Source: Tenrec ecaudatus (Eukaryota > Chordata > Mammalia > Afrosoricida > Tenrecidae). Taken from it: DNA of 64,000 nt. The position numbers and the translations under genes were made by a program. Numbering within the stretch: the first letter of the stretch is position 1; each line of letters opens with the position of its first letter. A model generated the notes under the pieces. It had not been told where the DNA came from and ran no database searches. It saw only the letters and a list, made by a program, of their open reading frames with translations. Positions 11,573 to 23,179 of this stretch are shown here, one piece after another. The stretch covers positions 121,131,525 to 121,195,524 of the forward strand of contig NC_134539.1 in assembly GCF_050624435.1 (NCBI RefSeq), in the 5' to 3' direction.

Positions 11573-13386
11573 TACTAGAGACTGTTTTGCTATCCTTGCC
11601 TCAGCTTCTCTTTGAAGTAAGATTGTTGGCTCAATAACAGAATTACAACAGATGTGAATAATTAGATTTCTAATAAACCATACAATATCAAATTTTAAAA
11701 GTAAACAGGTGATTTCAGAGGAAAAGAATATAGTTTTTATTTATTTATTTTTTAAGAATATAGTTTTAGAAGCCATGAATTTGGGACTGCCCCAAATTAT
11801 GAAGTAGGATTTCTGTGTCCATGGCTGATCTCCAACTTCAGTGGATGCTTAGATTTAAATTCTTTTAGAAAAAAAAAAAAAGATGAAATATTTATTGCTT
11901 ACTAAAGAATTCTTTTAGAAACAAGATTCTAGATTTTTTTTCTTTTAATTTTAGGCTGCTTAAAGGAAGCATTCTTATAAGTTTGATTTTATATAGCAAT
12001 TTTTAGAAGATTGTTTACCCCTAGGGAATTTAATATTAAAAGATGACAAGTTAGACCTCTTTTTCATTTATCACTCTATCAAAGGGTTTCTTGAGCTTTT
12101 CAGGATACATGGTATAGTTTAATGGCTTTGAGAGTATCCAGCTGAGGAACACAGTGTTGGGAGGTTAAGTAGTTATGCTTGAACCATGTTTTCGGAGAAA
12201 CTTTTGGGACAGTGATGTATAAAAAAAATATTACTTCTTTGGAAGGTTTGCGTTTGATAGAGTTCCTTTTGTGTGTAGTGGTAGGATATTCTGAGTATAT
12301 GTAGATCTAGAATTGTACATCCAAAGCAGTGGTACAACAAAGAGCACCGTGCGATGCTTAAAAAATCAAAACAAAAAGAATCCTGAAAAATCTCTAGTTA
12401 TTTTCATTTGTCTCATCAATTGAGAGTTGCCCCAATTATAAAGCCCCATATACACCTCTCTCCACTGCTCTCTTAATTATAAAACAGTGCCTTGTTTGGT
12501 GAATAGGTATAACACAACTTTGATGTTTCTATCATGACAAAATTTCATTACTGTTGGACTTCACATTTTCCATACTACTAAATATTCAAAAGTTTAAATG
12601 AATTAGGAAATTGCCCCTCAAAAATCAAACAAATGTAAACCAAACTTGTTATTTAGCCCTGTGATAGTTAAGCCGGAACTAGCTTATGCTCTAGAATGAC
12701 CAGATTTTATATTGTTAGAAAAGAGCCTTTAAATCTTAGTGTCTTTGAATAGGAACTTGTAGTCTTTCATTCTTTCAACATTATGTCATTCTGTGTTATA
12801 ACTGGAGACCTCGATGTAGGTAGACATTTGTCTGCATTATTAAAAAATTAGAATGTTGCTAATCATTTTTCAAATCAAATTTTTCAGGATCCTTACCCAA
12901 CAAATAGGATTTTGTGGAAAATAATTAGAGCTATTTCAGCAGCATTTGTTATTGCCATGTGTGCATAAAAATATAAACAGTATATTATACCCTTGGTCTT
13001 CTCCATGTTTGGATTCCGAATGGTGGAGTATATGTGTACTTACAGTTATTTTCAGTTTTTTGAAATCTTGATCCCTAAAGTATCTTCCTTTTGGTCATCT
13101 GTCAATGGCCAGAACATACTCATGGTAACAGAACTTCTAACCTACTTGAGGGAGATTAGCTTTTGATATTTTATTTTCCCGATTACTCTGAAGACAGGGT
13201 TCAGTATTACAGTTAACCTTTTCTCACCCAGGTCTCCCCCTCACTTAATCAGTAAATATATGAATTGAATGGATGAGTACATTTAGAATGAGTATCATTC
13301 CCCATCTTACTAGTCTCATATAGCATGGATTTTTCAAAATCTAGGATAAAATTGTTTCTTATTTTGTTAATTTCCTTGTTTTCCAG

Positions 13387-13944
13387 TCCGTGGAAGAGGA
13401 CCTGTGGCCAAGGCTGAACTCGAAGGACCATATACCTGCTCTTGTTCGTAGTAATGCCTTCTCAGAGAATTATCTAGAGCTCCCAGCTGAGATAGCACGA
13501 GGGAATGTCCAGGCTGTGGTCCTACCCTCAAAAGATCCAGAACCACTTGAGGAAAATTGCACAAAAGCCCTTACTTTAAGGATACATGATTCTTTAAATA
13601 ATAGTGTGTCAGTTGGCCTAGTGCCTACCAATTCAACAAACACCACCATAGACCAAAAAAACCTAAAGATCTCAACTCCTGGTCAAATGAAAGCCCAAGA
13701 AGTTGAAAGAACCCCTCCAGCAAATTTCAAGAGGACATTGGAAGAATCCAACTCCAGCCCCCTTATGAAGAAGCACAGACGGAATGGCCTGAGTCGAAGT
13801 AGTGTTGCTCAACCCACAAACATCCCCACAACCTCACAGCGGAAGAACTCTGTCAAACTTAACATGCGTCGCAGACCAAGGGGCCAGAAGAAAATTGGAA
13901 ATCCCTTACTACATCAGCACAGGAAAACGGTGTGTGTGTGCTGA
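13387..13944 (+). CDS. PPM1D: PPM1D (Wip1) last coding exon 6
   Basis: Terminal exon: 185 codons plus TGA at 13942-13944. The acceptor is TTTTCCAG. It starts [15 protein letters not shown] and ends HRKTVCVC. With exons 4 and 5 this gives 329 residues, so with 276 from exons 1-3 the protein would be 605 aa, the human length. This C-terminal region is non-catalytic and carries basic clusters expected to act in nuclear import ([13 protein letters not shown] and RRRPRGQKK). In human, truncating changes in this exon are known to stabilise the protein. The final codons lie in a pure (GT)n run. No frame damage. Confidence 0.97.
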   Translation, partial: SVEEDLWPRLNSKDHIPALVRSNAFSENYLELPAEIARGNVQAVVLPSKDPEPLEENCTKALTLRIHDSLNNSVSVGLVPTNSTNTTIDQKNLKISTPGQMKAQEVERTPPANFKRTLEESNSSPLMKKHRRNGLSRSSVAQPTNIPTTSQRKNSVKLNMRRRPRGQKKIGNPLLHQHRKTVCVC

Positions 13945-14036
13945 AATGTATCTGGGAAATAGGTTTCCCCGCAAATTTAGGATACGAGAGGGCGTTTTGA
14001 CATTGGTGCAAAAGTTGAACTTTTTTAAGTGGAAAA

Positions 14037-14042
14037 AATAAA
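14037..14042 (+). promoter_or_regulatory. PPM1D: Proximal AATAAA
   Basis: Hexamer about 95 bases after the stop codon, within AAAAAATAAATACATAA. It could give a short 3' UTR form. Use is not shown by sequence alone. Confidence 0.4.
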
Positions 14043-14817
14043 TACATAATTTCACTTTTTGGAATTCAACCGTTTTCTTAGCCTTGTACTTGTATTATAT
14101 ATGTGAATTTTGTAGATGTTAGGATATAAGTTGCTGTAAAATGTGTGTAAATTTGTATCCTTGAAGAAACCCAGTCTCTTACTCTGATACACAGTAATTG
14201 TGATAACAGGGCTAAATATTTAAAAAATCTAAAGACTACTAGATTTTAGAAACATGTTTAAACTTTTAAAAATGCTTATTAAAAGTTTGTATACCCCACT
14301 TGTGATGAAATCTAGTCAACTTTTTAAACTAAATTATTAAGCAAACTGGAAAAGTGATGTATTTTCATAGTGACCTGTGTGTTTCACTTAATGTTTCTTA
14401 GATTACTAGTGTCTTTTGAAAAATATTTTTATTCCTAATTTCATAATTCAGAACATTTTCATGGAAGCCGAAGTGTTGAGCCATGCTAACGTAGCCGAAT
14501 GTTAGTATTAAAATTCTATGCAGTATCTTATTTCAGTGGCATTTTTCTAAAACAGTAATCACATAAAATCATCAAATCCCTATTTCAAAGTAAAAGGAGG
14601 TGACTTTGCCTTTAAAAAAAAAAATCCCTTCTCAAGTCATCCGAGACATTAAGTGGCATTATTAGGTCATAAAGTAGTTACCCCATCTAGTGTTTGGCTT
14701 GAAATATGTGAAGTTTTTCTTGCTATTTCAATAACGGATGGTGCTGCTAATTCCCAATGTTTCTTAAATTATTTTATATCGTACAGTTTTATTGATTATA
14801 TCGCTATATGGTCATCT

Positions 14818-14823
14818 AATAAA
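14818..14823 (+). terminator. PPM1D: Distal PPM1D poly(A) signal
   Basis: AATAAA in CATCTAATAAATCAGTG, followed within 25-60 bases by a GT-rich downstream element (GTTCTGATGTTGATGGAG, then TGTGGTGGATTTGTTTG). Hexamer plus GT-rich element is the normal arrangement for the main cleavage site. Confidence 0.7.
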
Positions 14824-15366
14824 TCAGTGAATTGTTCTGATGTTGATGGAGCTCTGTGGTGGATTTGTTTGACTGGTGTGTATTACCTTGCTTTTGTGCC
14901 ACAATCGTACTTCAACTGAACCCTGTAAATTCATCTCATGTTCATTTTTCCAGTCTGCCTCTTTACTGTAGAGTGGAAACAGGCTAACTGTACAATAATA
15001 TGGTTAAATCAGTTAGGGCTTATTTCAACATTTAATATAATATATAGCAACTAAAAATAAGTGAAATGCTTTATAAGCCTTGATATATAGGAACAACTAC
15101 TTACTAAAAGATTTTAAAAGTATTACTCTTTTTGATGGTAAACTGCTATGTATATAGTAAGATATTTTTATTCATTGAGAGATTAAAGAGTTCATTCTCT
15201 AAGCCTTGGTACAACTATACTGTGCCAGCAACCGTGCAGTGGGAAGCATACCAGCTTTCCAGAGGAGGACTGATTGGTGGCCTAAGTAAAACACTGCTTT
15301 GTGGGTGGCATTTTTGAAAAGGATTTATCAGATCTTTCTAAGGAAAAGCCAGTAGCTGGCAGGTCT

Positions 15367-16160
15367 TTTTTTTTTTTTAATCGTTTTATTGGCTCATACA
15401 CAATTCTTATCACAATCCATACATACATCAATTTGGGTAAAGCACCCTTATACATACGTTGCCCTCATCATTCTCAAAATTCGCCTTCCGCTTAGGTTCC
15501 TGGAATCAGCTAATTTTCCTTTTTTCCCTCCCCTTCCCTCCACGCTCCCCACTCCCTCATGAACCCTTAATAATTTATAAATTATTATTTGATCTTATCT
15601 TACACTGCATGGCATCTCCCTTCACCCACTCTCCTGTTGCCCATCCCCCCAGAGAGGAGGTTATATGTATATCCCTGAGATTGGTTTCCCATTTCTACCC
15701 ACCCCTCCCGGTATCGCCACTCTCACTGCTGGTCCTGAAGGGTTCATCCGTCCTAGATTCCCTGTGTTTCCAGATCTCAACTGTACCGCTGTGCAGCTGT
15801 GCATCCTCTGGGCTAACCAGGGGTAGAATTGGGATCATGATAGTTGGAGGGGTCGAAGCGTTTAAGAAGTAGAGGAAGGTCTGTGAGTTTCATTATTGCT
15901 ATACTGAACCCTGAGTGACTCATCTCCTCCCCACTACCCCTCTGCAAGGGATGTCCAGCTGTCTACAGATGGGCATGGAGTCCCCATCACACGCTCCCCT
16001 CATTCATGGTGATTCCCCCCTCCCCCTTTTGCCTTTGGTGCTTGAAGCCTGGTCCCCTCGGCCCTTCATGATCACACATATTTGTGTGCTGCTTCCATGT
16101 GGGCTTTGTTGCTTCTGGGCTAGATGGCCGTTTGTTTACTTTCAAGCCTTTTAAGTCCAA
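15367..16160 (-). mobile_element. L1 3' UTR insertion with target-site duplication
   Basis: Starts with poly(T) (the inverted A-tail) followed by TCGTTTTATTGGCTCATACA, and extends to the module with CATGTGGGCTTTGTTGCTTC and CTAGATGGCCG, where it is 5'-truncated. The flanks CTGGCAGGTCTTTTT (15356-15370) and CTGGCAGACCTTTTT (16161-16175) match at 13 of 15 positions, fixing the borders and showing L1-style insertion. Confidence 0.88.
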
Positions 16161-16917
16161 CTGGCAGACCTTTTTGAAGTCAATTTATTGTGAAGGATGT
16201 TTCCATCTTTTAGACCTATGATAATGCCTTATCTGCACCAAGTAGATATTGAGAAAACCTGAATGTGTACTAGTGAAAAGAATAGTTTATTTTTAAGTTT
16301 TTTATATGAAAAAGCATAGCGTCTTTTAATACACCATATTTTCTAATGCAGTAGAATCTAATTCTATATTGTAGTAGCTGCCTAAATTTGGAAAGTTTTT
16401 TAGTTTGAAATAGGTAACTATAAAAGCTAACTAGACTTAGCTTTTTCTTATTATGACTGTCACTAGGTAAATTTTTAAAGGAAATTACAGATATGTAATC
16501 AAAAGGAATGTTTTAATATTTCTGATTTTAGTAACTATTTGCCAATGTAAAACAAATCTAGTAAATGCATGGTTGAAATTTTGTGATGTATAAAACCTTA
16601 CACAATGAGAAGCCTTCAGACAATTAACATTTTCCCCATTTTTGATGTATTCTTTCAGAGAAAATCTATGCACAAGACACACAACTACACATATATTTTT
16701 CACCTATCTTTATGTCCTCTATTTTTCCACATGAATACATTAGAGAACCTTCTAGTTCTTGGAGCCTTCTTGTTTTCATTAGCTGCATCAGTAGGCATGT
16801 TATTTAACTATACCATTACATAACTAGGTCCACACACTGGTTCTTTCCAGTGTCTTGTAGACCTGATCATTCTTGAGCTATATATCTTTTGCTTCAAAGA
16901 TTAAAGTATAAGATATT

Positions 16918-17260
16918 TCTGCTATGTAACAAATACCCCATCATTTAACGACTTACAACATCTGCAGTTTCTGAGAAGAGGAATCTGGATGTGGCTTATT
17001 CAGGGATTGCAGTCAAAAGAAGACCAGAATTGCAGTCACCTTGACTTGACAAGCTGGAGGGGCTGAATGCCACAGACTGTTCATACAGCTGTAGCAGGAG
17101 GCCCCAGCTTCTTGTCAGTGCTGCTCACAACATTGGCAATTAACTTTTCCCCGTCACAAGCAATACTAAAGAAAGCAAGGCAGAAGCTACAATTTTCTTT
17201 AATAACCTAGCCTCAGAACTTCCATGCCTTTAATTGTGTTATATTTTATTGGTCACACAG
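16918..17260 (+). repeat. Old, unnamed mammalian repeat relic
   Basis: The opening CTGCTATGTAACAAATACCC, with CGACTTACAAC and later ATTGGTCACACAGG, resembles a common ancient mammalian interspersed repeat. I cannot name the family with confidence. Confidence 0.4.
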
Positions 17261-18337
17261 GACTTGCTAGACTAGGGGATGTAAGCACACAACAGTATGA
17301 GTACTAGGATGTGAGCATCATTGAGAGCCATTTTGGAGAATGACTCATTCTCCATTAAAAACATGACGTAAAATATTGGCTAGCACTGCTTTCATAAGAC
17401 ATAGGCATGATCTGCTAATCAACATTAATGGACAATGCTATTGTCAGTCACAGATGACCTGGTTATTGGTGCTAATGGGGTAAATCTTTTTCTGTAATGT
17501 TCACTCTAACAAAAGCTATATAATTTTAGGTGAATTTGTTAATTTTAATGGTTGATTTTGGAAAAACAATAAATGTATACTTAATCTTTTATAGTCTACT
17601 TAGTATGTTACCATTTCAAGTAGAATGTAGAAACCCTACCACTGTTTCTTCTGTATGTTTATATCTATCGAACTTTATCAGATAATTATTTGCTATCCAT
17701 AAAATATAATTTAACTGAAAGGACTTAATCATATTTGCTTACCATTTTTGTTGCTTTTTACTCATTGATGTTCCAGTACTTGAGCACTCCCCAATAGGAA
17801 AGGCGCTTTGGGCGACAGGCCTGGGCACCTGCTTTTGAGCAGTTCTCCTGGGCATCCAGGGCATCACTATGAAACTGGCTTCTGCGCCAGAATCTGGAAA
17901 AAAAAAAAAAAAAAGGTCCAATAGCTTTGTGTCTCAGTCCTCAATGGTTTAATGTAGGTAATAGTACAATGACTGGATAACTCGAGTTCAATTAAGTATT
18001 GGCCAATACTATTTTAATGAAATTCTTCGCTTCTTGAACTTGTTACTACAGATTTGTTTCACGGGTTTTTAAGCAGTTTTTGTGCAAGATGATATGTGTA
18101 GGAGTGTATTGAGGAAATGAGCTTTTGGTCCTTGTCATTTGTTTAATGTGTGGTGTCTTTAAATTTAACACCCAGGTCCAGATTCCAGGATATATCTAAA
18201 GGATTTTGACACATGGAACAAATAATCCCTACTGTTAATCAGTTTATCTTTTAGCGAGTGAGACACTAGAATTGCACATTAATCAACTATAAAGCTGTTA
18301 CACAGCTGCTACCCAGCAATACTAACCTATTAAACTA

Positions 18338-18502
18338 CAGTGGTTCTTAACCTGTGGGTTGTGAAATTAGTTATGTAATTTATGTAATTAGCAAAGTTAC
18401 AGTGATGAAGTAGCAATGAAAGTAATTTTATGGTTGGGGGGTCACCACAATATGAGGACCTGTGTTAAAGGGTCACAGCATTAGTGAGGTTGAGAACCAC
18501 TG
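18338..18502. mobile_element. SPIN-type hAT MITE
   Basis: Terminal inverted repeats CAGTGGTTCTTAACCTGTGG and AGGTTGAGAACCACTG, with TAGCAATGAAAGTAATTTTA and GGGGTCACCACAA inside: the hallmark of SPACE INVADERS non-autonomous hAT elements. About 165 bp, no transposase. The 8-bp flanks do not match, so the duplication is lost or the copy was rearranged. Confidence 0.88.
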
Positions 18503-18619
18503 TGTTGAAGGATGACACCTCATGGTTTGCCTGTGGCAGTCTTGGTTTATCTACCTTTTTTGCTTGCTTGTGTGTTTTGTGTATTTTAAATAGTCATTTC
18601 ACAGAGTACCCCAGTTAGG

Positions 18620-18862
18620 ATGACAAATTATATGGCCACTTTAGCGATACCCGAGGATAGAGACCAGTCCCTGGAGGACATGTTTGGTAAAGTCGATGGG
18701 TAGAAAAAAAGGGGAAGGCCCCCCACAAGATGGAGTGATAAAGTGTCTGCAACATTACCGGCAGAGGAACAAGGGAGGATGGCACAGGACTGGGCAGTGT
18801 CTCCTTCCATTGTGAATGGGGCCACCATGGGTCGGAACCGACTTGATTGCACTTAACAGGAT
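18620..18862 (+). mobile_element. RTE (BovB-like) LINE 3' end
   Basis: Carries the RTE 3' words GACCAGTCCCTGGAGGACAT, AAAGGGGAAGGCCCCCCACA and TGGGTCGGAACCGACTTGAT. It encodes the broken end of the RTE polyprotein. Confidence 0.85.
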
Positions 18863-19929
18863 AATTTTAGAGCCTAAAAGAAAAATCCTCAAAAAAGCAG
18901 GAAAATTATCATCATGTCTTCAGGAAGTTTGTTGGACCTGGTTCAAGCCAGGAACTGGAAGTGACAGAGTGAGATTTCAGAGAACTGGGGTTGAAACTGA
19001 AAGGACCTACATAATAAACTTCAAAGACTTAGTATTTCGATTAGAAACCAGATATCTAGTAAGATGCAGGATAGAAAAATACAGGGACAATTATAATTTT
19101 ATAGGTGAGTTATGTGACCTTGGTTTATGTTGCTTGTGTTCTTCCACAAAACTGATTTCTATTCTAGAGGGTTACTATAGAAGATAGTGTTCAAAATGAC
19201 TGCACTATGGAATATACTGAAGTCTACATAAGTGAAAAATAAGTGAAAAACATCCCAAATTTGAGTATATTTATGAGCATCCCTTTATTAAGCTTATCAA
19301 AGACAAATCCTTTGAATCAGGGACAAATTAATGTGTTACAAAACATGGCTGGCAGCAGATCAACTTAAAGTTGCAGGCCAGCCTACAGAAATGGAAAGGA
19401 TCTTGTTTGGAATACACACACTAGTGCAGATTAGAAAGCTTCACAGGATTGGTTTTGAGACACTGACCTTCTAGGTCCCAGGCATGACTCATGCCATGTG
19501 ACACCATTACGCCAATTTCTTTCAAGGACAAGTCCAGGCAAGTTCCTGAAGGAAAGGGCCCCTTCTTGGGTTGGAGTTTTAACAAAAACACTGCCTAAGG
19601 GCAAAGTTTTTTTCACCTTGCCAGTGGTGGGAAAGAAGTCAGTGAAGGTAAGTGCTGACTCAAAGTGGGTTTAGGGCTCCCTCTAAAAACCATAGCCTTA
19701 CAAAAACCCAGTGCTCAGAATTTAAGATCAAATACACAATTGGATTATTTTAGAGAAACATGGTTACTTTTTTACCTCTCTTTTTACATCACTGGAAATT
19801 AAATTACTAACTAACTATACAAACACATTTATTTCAACACGGTTGAAATTCCACGATAGTTATTCAGCTGTTTTTGGTTGACAGACTAAATCTTGAGGTT
19901 GGAAAAAAAATCTGCCTCATTTGTTGTAG

Positions 19930-20146
19930 GGGACAAAAACAAAACAAACAACCCAAACGGCATGGATGCCTGCTCAAAGTGATGCTATAGGAGGGAGTAA
20001 AACTGCCCTTGTGGGTTTCTGAGACTGTCACTCTTTACGGGAACTAAAAGCCTCATCTTGTTCCTGTGGGGCCATTGGTGGTTTGGCCCATTTGGGCTGT
20101 GGTTAGCAGCCCAACTCACAATCCCTACCCACCGGGGCCCCTCTAT
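19930..20146 (-). mobile_element. AfroSINE
   Basis: On + it goes from AAACTGCCCTTGTGGGTTTC and CTTTACGGGAACTAAAAGCC to GGGCTGTGGTTAGCAGCCCA and CCCACCGGGGCCCC, the inverse of the head. Confidence 0.8.
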
Positions 20147-20239
20147 AGGGGACAAAAGAAACCCCAACTTGCAAGCAATTTATGGAGAACATTTAAGACC
20201 AAAATATTGGATTGTTTTCAAAGTTAGGTATTAAAATTT

Positions 20240-20890
20240 TAAAAATAAAACCACCTTATCACCTTCAACGTAATCTCCATTACACTTAATAGATTTGTCA
20301 AATCTGCAATTCCATTCTTGGAAACATTTTTCAAATTCATCTGCTTAGATGGCTGACGGTTTTTTTCCTTCACTTCTACGTTATCAAATCGCTGTCCTTT
20401 CATGTTCTTCTTTTCAGAAACAAAAAAAAAGTAGAGCAAGGCCAGGTGCGTAAAGTGCATGGGGCAAGGAAGGCATGCAGTTTGTTTTTTTTTTTTCCCA
20501 AAACTAGCACACCTAGATGGCTATGTGAACAGGTACATTGTCATGGCAAAACCAGTCCCCTTGCTGCACACATCAGGCCTTTGTCATTGCACACGGTTAG
20601 TTGATCTTTCCAGAACCTCTCAATAGAAAGCTTAATTAACAGTTTGACCTGGTGGAATGAACTACGAGTCACATTTTCGTGTTTGGGAAGTTGACGGATG
20701 TCCAGAACGACATTTATCAATTGAAATGTCACCATTTTTGAAACGAGAAACCCAAGTACACTTGAGGTTTTTCTCATGGTGCTGTCTTTGTAAATTGTGT
20801 TTCTGCGGCATTTTTCCCAAGCAGGACACAAAATTTCACACCTGCATACTGTTCTCTTAAATTGTCCCCCACAAAAATGAGGTTTGAGCA
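20240..20890 (-). pseudogene. Broken mariner transposase (internal deletion)
   Basis: Reading leftwards, pieces of a mariner (Tc1/mariner) transposase appear in shifting frames: REQYAGVKFCVLLGKNAAET, then FKNGDISIDKCRSGHPSTS of the helix-turn-helix region, then HDNVPVHIAI around the second catalytic Asp, then FFFVSEKKNMKGQRFDNVEV and finally a block ending CNGDYVEGDKVV. The stretch between the DNA-binding part and HDN is missing (roughly 150 residues), and the PPYSPDLAP-like block reads YAPGLALLY, so the last catalytic Asp is lost. Stops and frame shifts are present; it is inactive. Terminal repeats were not identified. Confidence 0.8.
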
Positions 20891-21715
20891 AAACTGCTTG
20901 TCTGAAAAAATTCGCTGTGACCAGAGAGACCCTTCCCAGACGCCACCACTGCGTGCACTAACGCAGCAAGTTGCTTGGTGCCACCTAGTGGGAAAAATGC
21001 ATACTGTGAAAGTTTTGCCCAGCGGAGCTTTTGCCTCATCTCTTTCGGGGTACTCATCCTCACAATCAGCTGGGGAGACCACAGCACAAGATCATAATGG
21101 CATCCAGGTATTTATAGAAATTTGACTTCTTAAAATATGCCATGGGAATAAGGCAAAGGAAACTCAGAAGCATGATTGTGGGAATGGACCATGGTTGGGA
21201 CACATACATTATGCTAGACAGAAGAGTTCGTAAGACTGGTTCTGGGGCTCTCTGACCAAAGCAGTTAGGGTATAACTCCAAGGGCACACCAGGCAAGTCC
21301 CTAAGGGCTAGGCAGCCCTTTTCAAACCTGCCTATGAAAATGGCTCACTGGAGGCTTAATCCAAAGTTAATCAAAGTTGATTTTGAGCTTTTCACGGCTT
21401 CTCCAAAATTTGCACAGAATCCAAACTAATGAACATTGTAAAACAAAAACATGAGTACGGACGAGCTTGGAAATTTGGATCTGCAAGGCTATAGGCAAGG
21501 CCATCTTTGTCATCAGTGCTAATGAGCTGTGTCCCTGTTATGAAGCGCCTGCCAGTTGGTTATGACTCATAGCTACTCATGCAACAATGAATCACTGCTG
21601 CTCGGGAGTCTTCCTCACAAGAGTTGCTGTTTGACTGTTCCAGCCATTATGTCCACCTATCCCATTGAAGATCTTCCTTTTTTCTTTGCCCCCCCCCACT
21701 TTACCAAACCTGGGG

Positions 21716-22112
21716 GTGTAGTAACCTACCTTAACACGAGGAATTCCATTTTGTTTCAAACTGCCTTTAACCCCTGCTAGCAGTAGCGTCCCTTCGCCTC
21801 CTCCCTCTCCAGACAAGACCTTGACTCTTCTGAGATGTCTCCAAACTTTGTCTGAACAATTTGCAAGAAATGTACATAATCTTGTAAGACCTTGAATTAG
21901 GAGCTGCAGCTGTGCTGTTCCCTCCAATCCCGTTACATCGCCAACCTGATAGGAATGCATCAGCTACCCCTCCCTTGAGCCTGCCCACTATTTTGAACTA
22001 TAAAAATTCTAGAATTTCTTTGTTCTAGGTTGAGAGGTCTCCAGGCGCTAGCTTATTCATGATCCAGCTGTTTAATAAAGGCTTTAATTATAAATAAAGT
22101 GGTGTGGGTAAC
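21716..22112 (+). repeat. Putative solo LTR (class I ERV-like)
   Basis: Begins TGTAGTAACCTACC with GGAATTCCATTTTG nearby, has a TATA-like ACTATAAAAATTCTAG (about 22000) and then two AATAAA hexamers (around 22074 and 22095). Order and spacing suit a U3-R-U5 LTR. No viral gene is attached. Borders are uncertain. Confidence 0.4.
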
Positions 22113-22211
22113 CTTGCCCATTTGTTATAGTGGTTCTGTTGGGAAAGGAGGTGTTACCTGGAAGGCCAGAAATTTAAATGCACTAGGTGCTCCACTGGTT
22201 GATATGTGGAA

Positions 22212-23085
22212 CAAATCATCAGAGAAGCTGGATTCTATGAAGAAGAATGCAGATTGAGTCAAGATTGGAGAAAGGTTTATGAATAAATAACCTGCCATAT
22301 GCAGGTGATACAGCCTTGCTTGCTGAAAGTGAAGAGGCCTGGATACACTTGTTGATGAAGACCAACGATTGCAGCCTTCTGCATAGATTATAAATCAATA
22401 AAAAGAAGACTGAAATTCTCACAACTGGACTAATAGGTACCATAATGATAAATGAGAGAAAATTGAAGTTGTCAAGGATTTTTGTCTTGCTTATATCCAC
22501 AATTAATGCTCATGGACGCAGCAGTCAAGATATCAAATGACCCCCTGAATTGAATACATCTGCCATCCAAAACATATTGAGAGTGTTGAAAAGCAGGGAG
22601 GTTACTTTGAGGACTAAAGTGCTTCTCAACCATGCCATGGTATTTTCAATCACCTCATGTACATGTGAAAGTTAGACACTGGCTAAGCAAGACCAAAGAA
22701 TATATGTTTGAATTGTGGTGCTGACAAAGAATATTGAAAATGCCACAGATTTCCAAAAGAACAAACAAATCTGGCTTGGAAAAAATACAACCAGAGTACT
22801 TCTTATGGGCAAGAATGGCGAGACTTCTTACATACGTTGGACATGTCAGCATAGACCAATACTCAGAGAGAGAGAGAGAGACCAATACTTTATCATGTTC
22901 AATAAACTAGAGGGGCAGCAAAAAAGAGGAAAGTTCTGAACAAGATGGATTGACACAGTTGGCTGCAACAATGGCTCTAGCACAGGAACAATTCTGAGGA
23001 TGGTGCATGACTGGGCAGCGCTTCCTTCTATTGAGTATAGGGTTGTTATGGGTCGGAACTGACTTGATATTGTTCCATGGTAGGG
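22212..23085 (+). mobile_element. RTE (BovB-like) LINE, 3' part of the polyprotein
   Basis: A broken reverse transcriptase reading YAGDTALLAESEEA at 22298, where the active site YADD has become YAGD. It is followed by frames matching the RTE C-terminal domain (words CATGTGAAAGTTAGACACTG, TGGATTGACACAGTTGG and GGTCGGAACTGACTTGAT). Multiple stops. A (GA)n run at 22865-22881 interrupts it. Confidence 0.85.
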
Positions 23086-23119
23086 GTGGGGGAATTAGGT
23101 TATCCTCTTCCATCAAGAT

Positions 23120-23165
23120 TTTGGCAACCTATGAATCAGAATTGATTCAATGGCAGTGGGTTTTC
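23120..23165 (+). mobile_element. SINE/RTE tail fragment
   Basis: AATCAGAATTGATTCAATGG followed by CAGTGGGTTTTC is the 3' tail shared by AfroSINE and RTE copies. Only the tail is present. Confidence 0.55.
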
Positions 23166-23179
23166 TAATTTACTAGAAA

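Larger units (their letters stand above)
13945..14845 (+). other. PPM1D: PPM1D 3' UTR
   Basis: About 900 bases from the TGA to the distal poly(A) signal. It is AT-rich with many ATTT and TTTTAAA words and no interspersed repeat, unlike its surroundings, which suits a retained UTR. The length is close to that of the human 3' UTR. Confidence 0.75.

Noticed and set aside
22865-22881. (GA)n run as a tandem array or CRISPR-like repeat
   Set aside because: Simple microsatellite within a LINE. No spacer-repeat structure anywhere in the window.
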